This document shows, piece after piece, positions 13,198 through 19,354 of a stretch of DNA of 19,354 bases (position 1 is the first letter of the stretch; each line of letters starts with the position of its first letter). Source of the stretch: JBFWIW01 sp050253535 (lineage in GTDB: Bacteria > Bacillota > Clostridia > Oscillospirales > Oscillospiraceae). Position numbers and translations under genes: made by a program. Below the pieces are notes generated by a model that saw only the letters and a program-made list of their open reading frames with translations, had not been told where the DNA came from and did no database searches. Location of the stretch: the NCBI GenBank assembly GCA_050253535.1, contig JBFWIW010000059.1, positions 1 through 19,354 on the forward strand, read 5' to 3'.

Positions 13198-14871
13198 ATG
13201 ATCATGAAAGCCTCTGAAGCAATCGTAAAAATACTTGAAATTGAGGGCGTCACAGCCGCGTTCGGCATCCCAGGAGCCGGAATAAACGGCCTTTACAAAT
13301 ACATGGCGCAGACCAAGGTCATAAAGCACTATTGCCACCGCCATGAGGAAGCCTGCGTCCACGCGGCGGGCGGCTATTTCCGCGCCTCCGGCAAAATGGC
13401 CGTCGCTCTCTGCACCTCCGGTCCGGGCGCAACCAACTTCGTCACCGGCATTTACTCCTGCAACATCGATTCCATTCCGGTTATCGCGATAACCGGTCAG
13501 GCCGTCCGCGCCCAGCTCGGCAAGGACGCCTTCCAGTGCGTCGATATCGCCAAAATCTGCGAGCCGGTCGCAAAGAAAACTTACTGTATAACCGACACCG
13601 ACAAGGTCGTCTCCACCTTCCGGGAGGCCTTTAAAATAGCGCGTTCGGGAAAGCCCGGCCCCGTGGTCATCGACCTTCCGCTCGACGTCCAGAACGCCGA
13701 TATAGAGTTTGACCCCGATTCCTACAAGCCCCTTGAGTGGGACAATCCGTCGCCTTCCGCCGCTGACATTAAAAAGGCAGTCGAGATGCTGAAGGCCGCA
13801 AAGAATCCACTTGTCCTCATGGGTGGCGGCGTCGTCCTCGCGGAGGCCACTAATGCGTGTGTGCAGCTCGCCGAAAAACTGAACGCCCCGGTCATAACGA
13901 CCTATATGGCAAAGGGCGGAATCCCAGTCGACCACCCCTTAAATGCCGGCCACTGCGGCATACAGGTTGGCCAGCCCATCGGAAACGCCGTGTTTCTCCA
14001 GTCCGACGTCGTTCTCGGCATCGGCTGCCGTTTCACCGACCGGCACACCGGCGACGTAAAGGTCTACCGGGGCGACCGCAAATTTATTCACATTAATGTT
14101 GAGCCTTCGGAGATAAACAAAATCTTCCCCGCCGACCTCGGCATCGTCGCCGACGCGAAAAAGTCCATTGACGCCCTGATAAAGGAAGTCGACGCACAGA
14201 GCGTCCGCAGCACATCCGACCTCCCCGCAAAGATTCCCGCCATGCGCAGGGAACTCGCCCGCAAGGTCGATTATGACGTAAAACCCATAAATCCGCACAG
14301 AGTGTTTCATGAACTGAACAAGTACTTCGGAGAAAACGCCGTTTTCACAACAGGCTGCGGCATCACTCAGATCTGGTCCGGCCAGCTTCAGGACGTTGGT
14401 ACTCCCCGCAACTACCTGCCCTCCGGCGGCGCCGGATGCCTGGGGTATGACATTCCCGCCGCCTTCGGCGCGGCCATCGCGACAGGCAAGCAAGCCGTCT
14501 GCCTTATGGGCGACTTCGGCTTTACCTTCCATGCTCAGGAGCTCGCCGTCTGCGCGAAGTTCAAGGTCCCCGTCATTGTCGTCATCGTCAACAACGCCTA
14601 TCTCGGCCTCATCCGCCAGAACCAGAAGTACGCATACGGCTATGAGTATGCGGTCGAGATGGCGGAAAACCAGGACTTCATCGACTATGTAAAGGTCGGC
14701 GAGGGTTTCGGCTGCTACGCGGAGCGCGTTTATGACGCGAACGATATTCCTGCCGCGCTGAAGAGGGCGCAGGAATCCGGTAAGCCCGCGGTATTAGACA
14801 TAGTCTGTGACCCGAAGGTCGACTGCTCCATGGGCGGCGCTCTCAACAACATCAAGGAATTTGTCTATTAA
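13198..14871 (+). CDS. Glyoxylate carboligase/acetolactate synthase-like ThDP enzyme
   Basis: A 557-residue thiamine-diphosphate enzyme with the three-domain layout of the acetohydroxyacid synthase group: pyrimidine domain about 1-170, central domain about 190-330, cofactor domain about 365-540 with GDFGFTFHAQELA leading to NNAYLGLIRQ. It tracks E. coli glyoxylate carboligase closely in RSGKPGPVVIDLP, GIGCRFTDRHTG, IEFDPDSYKPL and SMGGALNNIKEF. However, it has Glu50 in RHEEA, where Gcl uniquely has Val51, and it reads SGPGATNF as acetolactate synthases do rather than SGPAGTD. It may therefore join glyoxylate, pyruvate or both, releasing CO2. It is the last gene of the operon, 63 bases after the aldolase, with AAGGA eight bases before ATG 13198 and a strong terminator behind. 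No small regulatory subunit (IlvN/IlvH) is nearby, which argues against ordinary branched-chain biosynthesis. Confidence 0.85.
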   Translation: MIMKASEAIVKILEIEGVTAAFGIPGAGINGLYKYMAQTKVIKHYCHRHEEACVHAAGGYFRASGKMAVALCTSGPGATNFVTGIYSCNIDSIPVIAITGQAVRAQLGKDAFQCVDIAKICEPVAKKTYCITDTDKVVSTFREAFKIARSGKPGPVVIDLPLDVQNADIEFDPDSYKPLEWDNPSPSAADIKKAVEMLKAAKNPLVLMGGGVVLAEATNACVQLAEKLNAPVITTYMAKGGIPVDHPLNAGHCGIQVGQPIGNAVFLQSDVVLGIGCRFTDRHTGDVKVYRGDRKFIHINVEPSEINKIFPADLGIVADAKKSIDALIKEVDAQSVRSTSDLPAKIPAMRRELARKVDYDVKPINPHRVFHELNKYFGENAVFTTGCGITQIWSGQLQDVGTPRNYLPSGGAGCLGYDIPAAFGAAIATGKQAVCLMGDFGFTFHAQELAVCAKFKVPVIVVIVNNAYLGLIRQNQKYAYGYEYAVEMAENQDFIDYVKVGEGFGCYAERVYDANDIPAALKRAQESGKPAVLDIVCDPKVDCSMGGALNNIKEFVY

Positions 14872-14891
14872 AAAATATTCAGCACAGTATC

Positions 14892-14936
14892 AAACGCGGC
14901 ATGGGGCACATCATCCGTCCCATGCCGCGTTTCTTT
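14892..14936 (+). terminator. Terminator of the hydrolase-aldolase-carboligase operon
   Basis: A perfect 14-bp stem (14892-14905 with 14919-14932) and 13-base loop are followed by TTTCTTTTT, 20 bases past the carboligase stop codon. This is one of the clearest intrinsic terminators in the window. Confidence 0.93.
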
Positions 14937-15110
14937 TTCATACAACTATTCGATTGAGATGGTATGTTTTTGTCCGGCAAAGCAGTCGACGATGGCGGCT
15001 GTCGCCCGCCTAGGAGGATAACGCCGCCGGGAGGAAAACAGGCCGCTTTTTAATTAGCTTCAATGGCAATGAAGGAACTTAAGGGGTTTATATAAATCAA
15101 AGATATAGTT

Positions 15111-15519
15111 TCAGCAAATTTCTTCTTCCCCGCCGGGTACTTCACTATGCGCCGGATTCGAGGCGCAGGCTGCCGCAACGGCGATACAGGCAGCCATTGC
15201 GAGGACGGCGGCCCATTTTTTTGGCTTTCCGAACCACAGAATGTTCTCTACACGCTGCTTAATACCCGTCTCTCCGAGGCGAGTGGACCCGCTGCCAAAA
15301 GGGTCGGTTTGCGGCGACTGACAAGAGTAAAATGCCGTAGTCCACGGCCGTCTCCTTCTTCTCCGAGAGCACCTCTTCATCACAGCTAATCTCCATATCT
15401 CCTGACATCTGTATAAATGCCAGCCATATTAGAGGATTAAAAATGTTCGCCGCCGGAATTCCCACCGTAATCTTCGGCACATCCATATATACCAGATCGG
15501 CGGGGATGTAACTGAGCAC
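15111..15519 (-). pseudogene. Decayed BlaR1/MecR1-type M56 peptidase fragment
   Basis: Read leftward, one frame gives FNPLIWLAFIQMSGDMEISCDEEVLSEK followed by DYGILLLSVA, the characteristic core of M56 membrane peptidases of the BlaR1 family. A second frame then continues with RLGETGIKQRVENILWFGKPKKWAAVLAMA, which is the normal next part of the family (FGE..IK.RI..IL...K, then a membrane segment). The two frames meet near the AAAAGGG run at 15297-15303, so a frameshift separates them. The HExxH zinc motif expected upstream is replaced by unrelated residues, and the N-terminal membrane domain is missing. No BlaI repressor gene is present. The rest of the 650-base gap (14937-15110 and 15520-15590) shows no gene or clear signal. 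Confidence 0.72.
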
Positions 15520-15590
15520 TATATAACAGACTCTGTCTGGCGAAATTTTGGCCCAGAAAGCAAAGAAACATATCTAGGCATTTACGCAAA

Positions 15591-15621
15591 AAGAGTCTGC
15601 GGCGTTTGGCCGCAGACTCTT
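15591..15621 (-). terminator. Terminator of the panT-coaX operon
   Basis: A perfect 13-bp stem, AAGAGTCTGCGGC (15591-15603) with its complement (15609-15621), has a five-base loop. Read leftward it ends in CTCTTTTTGC. It begins 10 bases past the coaX stop codon. Confidence 0.9.
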
Positions 15622-15631
15622 CTATTTTTTG

Positions 15632-16399
15632 CTATTTTTTATTCTTTGCGTAGATGAGCGCAAGTCCACGGAGCAGAAGATCTTCGTCGTGTATGACCTT
15701 GCGTTTGCAGTGCGGCACCACAAAGCGGGATATGCCGCCTGTGGCCACGACGCTCGCCTTTTTGCCGAGTTCCTCCTCTATTCTGTCGATCATGCCGTCC
15801 ATCATAGCGGCTGTTCCTAGGACGCCACCACTTTTCATGCAGTCTATGGTATTTGTCCCGACACAGTGGCGCGGGGCCTCTATAGGTATTTTGGGGAGCT
15901 GTGACGTGCCGGAGCTTAGGGCGCTCAGCGACAGGCTGAGGCCGGGAACGATAGCGCCGCCCAGAAAGTTTGACTTTTCGTCAATCACCGAGATGGTTGT
16001 TGCAGTCCCCATGTCGAATACGATAACGGGCAACTTATACGATTGTATCGCCGCGACTCCGCCGGCGGCGAGATCACTCCCGAGCTGCGCGGGGTTATCA
16101 ATCAGAATGTTGAGGCCAGTCTTTATGCCGGAACCGACGATGAGCGCGTTATGCCCCGTAAGCATCTTCACCGCAGATTTCAGCGTTCCTGTGAGCGGCG
16201 GCACAACAGAGGAGATTATGACCCCCTCGAACGCCATATGGTCAAATCCGTCAAATTCTAGGAGCTGACGTATCTTGATCGCATACTCGTTTTCAGTACG
16301 AAGGGTATTTGTCGCCATACGTGAAATGTTTTTTATCTCCAGACCATCTATGCATCCGATGACGATGTGCGAGTTGCCTACGTCAATCGCAAGGATCAT
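15632..16399 (-). CDS. coaX: Type III pantothenate kinase
   Basis: A 255-residue CoaX, which phosphorylates pantothenate with ATP as the first step of coenzyme A synthesis in the cytosol. The ASKHA-fold motifs are DVGNSHIVIG (6-15), ISSVVPPL, VFDMGTATTISVID with the phosphate-binding Asp, FLGGAIVPG and the C-terminal TGG. The usual GADR motif reads GSDLAAG, a mild departure. The start is the ATG at 16399 with GGGGAGGG six to seven bases upstream; an open frame reaching 16462 runs into the transporter gene and lacks support. Thirteen bases separate it from the upstream S-component gene, so uptake and first phosphorylation of pantothenate are co-expressed. Confidence 0.93.
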   Translation of the reverse strand: MILAIDVGNSHIVIGCIDGLEIKNISRMATNTLRTENEYAIKIRQLLEFDGFDHMAFEGVIISSVVPPLTGTLKSAVKMLTGHNALIVGSGIKTGLNILIDNPAQLGSDLAAGGVAAIQSYKLPVIVFDMGTATTISVIDEKSNFLGGAIVPGLSLSLSALSSGTSQLPKIPIEAPRHCVGTNTIDCMKSGGVLGTAAMMDGMIDRIEEELGKKASVVATGGISRFVVPHCKRKVIHDEDLLLRGLALIYAKNKK

Positions 16400-16412
16400 T
16401 CGAGTCCCTCCC

Positions 16413-17027
16413 CTATTTCGCCTTTTCAACGACCGTAACCGCCTTGCAGACGGCCATGACAACTACCGCCGATAACAGCGCTTCTAAAAGGCCGTTTGAA
16501 AGCGCGACTCCCATAACCATAGCGCCGACCGCTCCGATCTCTATGCTGTAAAGAGACGCAAGCATATCCTTAATAAAAATATAGAGAGCGCCGAGATAGA
16601 AAACCGTGTTTGTGAGCGAACCGAAAACACCCGTCACCGCAAATGATACCGGATTATACTTGTGCGGGACGATTTTGTCCATACCCGCAAATATGAGCCC
16701 CGCAAAAAGGCCGGTGAGCAGCCTCGGCACGAACGCTATCGCAAAATACATGAGCGGGTTCTGCTGGACTACGGCCAGCGCGACGATGTCGGTCGTCTGC
16801 CCCGTAATTGCGAGGATAAAGCAGACTATTCCCCAGGCGGCGCCTAAAATGCACCCTCCTGAAGTACCGAGTATCACTGCGCCGATTATGACCGGCACCT
16901 GATAAAGGGTGGCTACTATCGGCCCTATCGGGATGTTCCCGAAATTGAACACCGTCATAATGATGACAATGGCCAGGAGAAGGGCCAGACGGGTGAGGTA
17001 TGCTGCGCCTGAGTATTTGCTTTTCAT
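16413..17027 (-). CDS. panT: ECF transporter S component, probable pantothenate transporter PanT
   Basis: A 204-residue membrane protein with about six hydrophobic segments, the size and pattern of an energy-coupling-factor substrate-binding subunit. Family-like features are TRLALLLAIVIIMTVF at the N-terminus, the GPIVATLYQVPVIIGAVILG segment, GCILGAAWGIVCFI, and FVPRLLTGLFAGLIF. The pantothenate assignment rests on its position directly before coaX in one operon, an arrangement known for PanT. It would use shared EcfAA'T modules encoded elsewhere, none being present here. ATG 17027 follows AGGAGG at good spacing, and a strong promoter lies at 17105-17133. Confidence 0.85.
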   Translation of the reverse strand: MKSKYSGAAYLTRLALLLAIVIIMTVFNFGNIPIGPIVATLYQVPVIIGAVILGTSGGCILGAAWGIVCFILAITGQTTDIVALAVVQQNPLMYFAIAFVPRLLTGLFAGLIFAGMDKIVPHKYNPVSFAVTGVFGSLTNTVFYLGALYIFIKDMLASLYSIEIGAVGAMVMGVALSNGLLEALLSAVVVMAVCKAVTVVEKAK

Positions 17028-17079
17028 ATTAAATTCCTCCTGCTGCTGCTCACCTATTTTGGGATGCAGCGCAATATTT

Positions 17080-17099
17080 ATCCTTCAAGTGAAGGATAT
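17080..17099 (-). promoter_or_regulatory. Stem-loop at the predicted 5' end of the panT-coaX mRNA
   Basis: A perfect 8-bp stem, TATCCTTC with GAAGGATA, closes on a four-base loop. On the minus strand it begins almost exactly at the predicted transcript start (about 17098). It could protect the 5' end, act as a DNA operator, or serve as a weak rightward terminator, since T-rich sequence follows on the plus strand. Confidence 0.5.
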
Positions 17100-17104
17100 T
17101 TTTA

Positions 17105-17133
17105 ATTTTACCTTAATAAATCCGTGTTTTCAA
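17105..17133 (-). promoter_or_regulatory. SigA promoter of panT-coaX
   Basis: TTGAAA (17128-17133), a 17-bp spacer and TAAAAT (17105-17110) read leftward. It lies in the 126-base gap after the nif3-like gene and gives a leader of about 70 bases. Confidence 0.75.
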
Positions 17134-17153
17134 GTGAAAATAGCACTTAAATC

Positions 17154-17945
17154 TCAGAAAAACCGCGCTGTCTGGCAGTGTTTTTTGGATATTGTGACAC
17201 AAATACCCTTAAATTCATTTGCAATCAGCTCTAAAAGCTTTTGCAGTACCACGTTTTCTGTACAGAAGTGATCGCCGTCAATTATATTGATCCCTGCTTC
17301 GGCGGCCGATAAAAACACATCGTATTTGACGTCAGCGGTAATAAATGTATCGCAGCCGAGCTCCAGCACCTTACCCAGCTCACTGCCGCCGGAACCGCCG
17401 ATAACAGCGACCTTTTTGACCGGTTTCCCGGAATCGGAGTAACGCAGCCCATTCGTTTCAAGCCGCTCTTTCAAAAAAGGGAGAAACTCAGACATCGGCA
17501 TTGAGGTAGGTAGCTCGCCCCATCTGCCCGCGCAGTAAGGCTCGTCGTTAGGTGTGAATCCCTCCGTGGAGATTAATTTTGTCTCGGCTATTCCCACGGC
17601 TTTGGCAAGCTCGTCGTTAACGCCGCCCGCCGCCGCATCCAAATTCGTGTGCATGCACACTGCGGATATCCCATGAGACAGGAGCCTCACTATCTTTCGG
17701 CCCGCGGGGTCCATGTCATTTACGCTCTTCAGCGAAAAAAACATCGGGTGGTGCGAAACAATAAGCTGTGCCCCTTCCTCAATTGCCTCGCCGATGACAG
17801 CGTCAGTTATGTCGAGAGCCAGCAAAACGCGCGACACCTCGGTATCAGCGCTTCCAACCAAAAGCCCCACATTGTCAAAGTCCATTTTTATAACGCATGG
17901 GGCAAACTTATCCAGCGCTTCATAAATGTCTTTCACAGTGGCCAT
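17154..17945 (-). CDS. Nif3-like dinuclear metal-centre protein (YqfO family)
   Basis: A 263-residue Nif3/DUF34 protein. These form hexameric rings with two metal ions per subunit; the molecular role is still unsettled, though relatives are labelled GTP cyclohydrolase I type 2. Metal ligands are visible as His65-His66 (SHHPMFF), His99 and Asp103 (CMHTNLDAAAGGVND), and His226 with Glu230 (GDHFCTE). It is the short form without the inserted PII-like domain found in B. subtilis YqfO. It overlaps the trmK gene by 13 bases, with AGAGGAG inside trmK as its ribosome binding site, so the two are coupled. trmK followed by this gene is a conserved Firmicute pairing. It ends at 17154 with no convincing terminator before the panT promoter. 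Confidence 0.92.
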   Translation of the reverse strand: MATVKDIYEALDKFAPCVIKMDFDNVGLLVGSADTEVSRVLLALDITDAVIGEAIEEGAQLIVSHHPMFFSLKSVNDMDPAGRKIVRLLSHGISAVCMHTNLDAAAGGVNDELAKAVGIAETKLISTEGFTPNDEPYCAGRWGELPTSMPMSEFLPFLKERLETNGLRYSDSGKPVKKVAVIGGSGGSELGKVLELGCDTFITADVKYDVFLSAAEAGINIIDGDHFCTENVVLQKLLELIANEFKGICVTISKKHCQTARFF

Positions 17946-18643
17946 TTCCCTATCTCCTCTCTGATTGCCCGAAGCGCGGTAACAATCGCCTTCATATCCT
18001 CCGCCTCCGCCCTCCTGTCAGTTGCCTTAGCTCTCTCCATACCGGAGGCGGACCTGGAGAGCTTTGAAATAAGCCCGTCAATGTATTCCGGCAAGAGCGG
18101 GTCGCGGTTTTTCAAAAGCTGTGGATGGACAATGAGAGCTGCTTTTGATGCATACGCCTCATGTCCACTTGTAACCTTCATTGCGACATAATATTTCCCC
18201 TCGTCCTTGGTCAGTGCGGCATCCTTGACGCTGTATCCGTTTTTGAAGAGCCATAAGCAGAGTTCCTGGCTTTTGGACTGTGGCTGGAGCACAAGCGTTT
18301 TGCCGGCATTTTTAGTCCATGGCGCCGCCTGGAGTATCCTTATGATCGTCTCTCCGCCCATCCCCGCGATCACAACACAGTCCGCCGAATCCCTGTCAAA
18401 ACCGGACAGTCCGTCTGTCAGAACGAAATCGATTTTAACGGCAACACCGTATTTTTCCGCGGAAAAACGCGCCCTCTCAAGCGGGCCGCTGCGTATGTCA
18501 GAGGCAACGATGCTTTTTCCCTTCCCTTCGAGCGCCAGGCAAACCGGTATGTAACCATGGTCGGTGCCCACGTCAATAACGCGCGCACCATCCGGTATTA
18601 AATTGTAAACGGACATAAGCCGATTTGACAGTTTTATTTCCAT
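17933..18643 (-). CDS. trmK: tRNA (adenine(22)-N1)-methyltransferase
   Basis: A 236-residue class I SAM methyltransferase that methylates N1 of A22 in tRNA. The SAM-binding motif is VIDVGTDHGYIPV, followed by ASDIRSGPLERA, DFVLTDGL and the family signature IAGMGGETIIRIL; the C-terminal half is helical. I chose ATG 18643 because family members begin close to an xIKLSxRL segment, here MEIKLSNRLMSV. In-frame ATGs at 18652 and 18676 cannot be excluded, and none of the three has a good ribosome binding site. The 18676 start would place a hairpin (18658-18673) inside the coding region. It overlaps the nif3-like gene downstream. Confidence 0.9.
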   Translation of the reverse strand: MEIKLSNRLMSVYNLIPDGARVIDVGTDHGYIPVCLALEGKGKSIVASDIRSGPLERARFSAEKYGVAVKIDFVLTDGLSGFDRDSADCVVIAGMGGETIIRILQAAPWTKNAGKTLVLQPQSKSQELCLWLFKNGYSVKDAALTKDEGKYYVAMKVTSGHEAYASKAALIVHPQLLKNRDPLLPEYIDGLISKLSRSASGMERAKATDRRAEAEDMKAIVTALRAIREEIGKWPL

Positions 18644-18657
18644 AATAAACATATAAG

Positions 18658-18673
18658 GCGGAATAATCCGCCT
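18658..18673 (-). terminator. Small hairpin between the DUF1858 gene and trmK
   Basis: GGCGGA (minus strand) pairs with TCCGCC around a TTAT loop, 25 bases past the DUF1858 stop. The stem is short and followed by TTATATGTTTATT, so it is at best an attenuating terminator. It could equally affect trmK translation. Confidence 0.4.
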
Positions 18674-18697
18674 CATACTTTCAATTTTAAGTATCCG

Positions 18698-18898
18698 TTA
18701 AATATCTGAGACGAAATCGTTGAGGCTCTCTAGGAATTCGTCGATATCGACGCCGTGTACCTGACACGCCTCTTCCAACGTCTCGCCGCTGGACATGGCG
18801 CAGCCGAGGCAGTGCATACCGATGCTCTGAAAAAGCGGAGCCGCCTGCGGAGCCTTCATGAGGACTTCGGTGATGACCGTATCTTTGTTGAACTGCAT
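18698..18898 (-). CDS. DUF1858 domain protein
   Basis: A 66-residue protein consisting almost entirely of a DUF1858 domain, the N-terminal module also seen in ScdA-type iron-sulfur repair proteins and some hybrid-cluster-associated proteins. The signature is residues about 22-43: PLFQSIGMHCLGCAMSSGETLEEAC, with the CLGC cysteine pair that may bind metal or respond to redox state. ATG 18898 is chosen because GGAGGT lies nine bases upstream; an upstream extension would start inside the promoter. It has its own strong promoter (18933-18961). Its partner protein is not in this window, so function remains unknown. Confidence 0.88.
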   Translation of the reverse strand: MQFNKDTVITEVLMKAPQAAPLFQSIGMHCLGCAMSSGETLEEACQVHGVDIDEFLESLNDFVSDI

Positions 18899-18932
18899 CT
18901 CAATTTTACCTCCAAGAATATATTTCGACAGT

Positions 18933-18961
18933 ATTATACCCACTTATAATGTCAATATCAA
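18933..18961 (-). promoter_or_regulatory. SigA promoter of the DUF1858 gene
   Basis: TTGATA (18956-18961), a 17-bp spacer and perfect TATAAT (18933-18938) read leftward, with a 5' UTR of about 30 bases. A TTGACA also lies inside the spacer but is only 11 bp from the -10 box and so is not the functional -35. Confidence 0.82.
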
Positions 18962-19070
18962 TAGGAAACAGTAAAAAAGAAATTTTCACCGCGCTGCTGC
19001 AGTCACAACCGGGCCCGCCCAAAAAACATATAATAAAGTTTTCCAGAGGATCGCTATCCATTGAGAAACG

Positions 19071-19354
19071 GAATTCACTTCGCCCGAGGATGCCACCGGG
19101 ACCCGCTGCTAGGCGGGACGCCGTCGGGGGCGGCGTACAAGCGTTTGCGCAGCAAACCTTGCCGCAGGGCGAATTCACTTCGCCCGAGGATGCCACCGGG
19201 ACCCGCCGCTAGGCGGGACGCCGTCGGGGGCGGCGTACAAGCGTTTGCGCAGCAAACCTTGCCGCAGGGCGAATTCACTTCGCCCGAGGATGCCACCGGG
19301 ACCCGCTGTTAGGCGGGACGCCGCCGAGGGCGGCGTACAAGCGTTTGCGCAGCA
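19071..19354. repeat. 100-bp GC-rich tandem repeat array, running off the right edge
   Basis: A 100-bp unit beginning GAATTCACTTCGCCCGAGG starts at 19071, 19171 and 19271, giving 2.8 copies before the window ends. The copies differ at only a few positions, for example around 19109-19117 and 19322-19328. Each unit contains several short inverted repeats, such as GGCGAATTC...TTCGCC and GCCGTCGGGGGCGGC, and is far more GC-rich than the AT-rich sequence before it (18962-19060). A 100-base period is not a multiple of three, so long open frames across it rotate frame and are not genes. The type resembles palindromic intergenic repeats of gut Clostridia. Confidence 0.9.

Noticed and set aside
13150..13935. 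261-codon frame opposite the carboligase gene
   Set aside because: Antisense shadow of a strongly supported ThDP enzyme; composition simply mirrors its codon bias.
13198..14871. Ordinary acetolactate synthase of branched-chain amino acid synthesis
   Set aside because: No regulatory subunit or ilv genes nearby, and the sequence follows glyoxylate carboligase in several long segments.
19061..19354. CRISPR array or repeat-protein gene in the tandem repeats
   Set aside because: Units are 100 bp with no variable spacers, so not CRISPR; the period is not divisible by three and no frame has a start with a ribosome binding site.
1..19354. tRNA or rRNA genes
   Set aside because: I saw no cloverleaf-like segment with the conserved TTCGA arm or CCA end, and no rRNA-like stretch on either strand, though a covariance search was not possible.

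Overview
The window most likely comes from an endospore-forming Clostridia-type Firmicute. The evidence is spoIVA (a sporulation-only gene), a type III pantothenate kinase beside a pantothenate ECF S-component, the trmK-nif3 pair, strong AGGAGG-type ribosome binding sites and SigA-like promoters with 17-bp spacers. GC-rich 100-bp tandem repeats at the right edge resemble intergenic repeats I associate with gut Oscillospiraceae-like genomes. That lineage call is inference only.

Left part (1-7458, all minus strand). The first codons of a gene leaving the window lie at the left edge. Next is a lone membrane-anchored TcaA-like protein with its own consensus promoter. A sugar-phosphate operon follows (RpiB/LacAB-type isomerase, transketolase N-subunit, transketolase C-subunit), driven by a promoter whose spacer holds a palindromic operator candidate. 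A separately promoted FGGY kinase sits upstream of it. Kinase, isomerase and split transketolase together look like a small route feeding an unidentified sugar or polyol into the pentose phosphate pool. spoIVA follows, with two near-identical hairpin terminators behind it.

Middle part (7608-14871). This is the most interesting region. An IclR-family regulator (minus) diverges from a D-2-hydroxyacid dehydrogenase (plus). Then come a CstA-type transporter (pyruvate-transporter family) and a three-gene operon: Nit2/omega-amidase-like hydrolase, HOGA1-type 4-hydroxy-2-oxoglutarate aldolase, and a glyoxylate-carboligase-like ThDP enzyme that keeps the catalytic glutamate missing from true Gcl. Every member fits pyruvate/glyoxylate (C2/C3 oxoacid) chemistry, so I propose a locally regulated catabolic system for an amide or hydroxy-oxoacid substrate.

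Right part (14933-19354, minus strand). A decayed BlaR1/M56 fragment is followed by the panT-coaX operon, the overlapping trmK-nif3 pair and a small DUF1858 protein. The window ends inside a 100-bp tandem repeat array.

Gene functions are read from motifs and remembered family sequences; no search was run.
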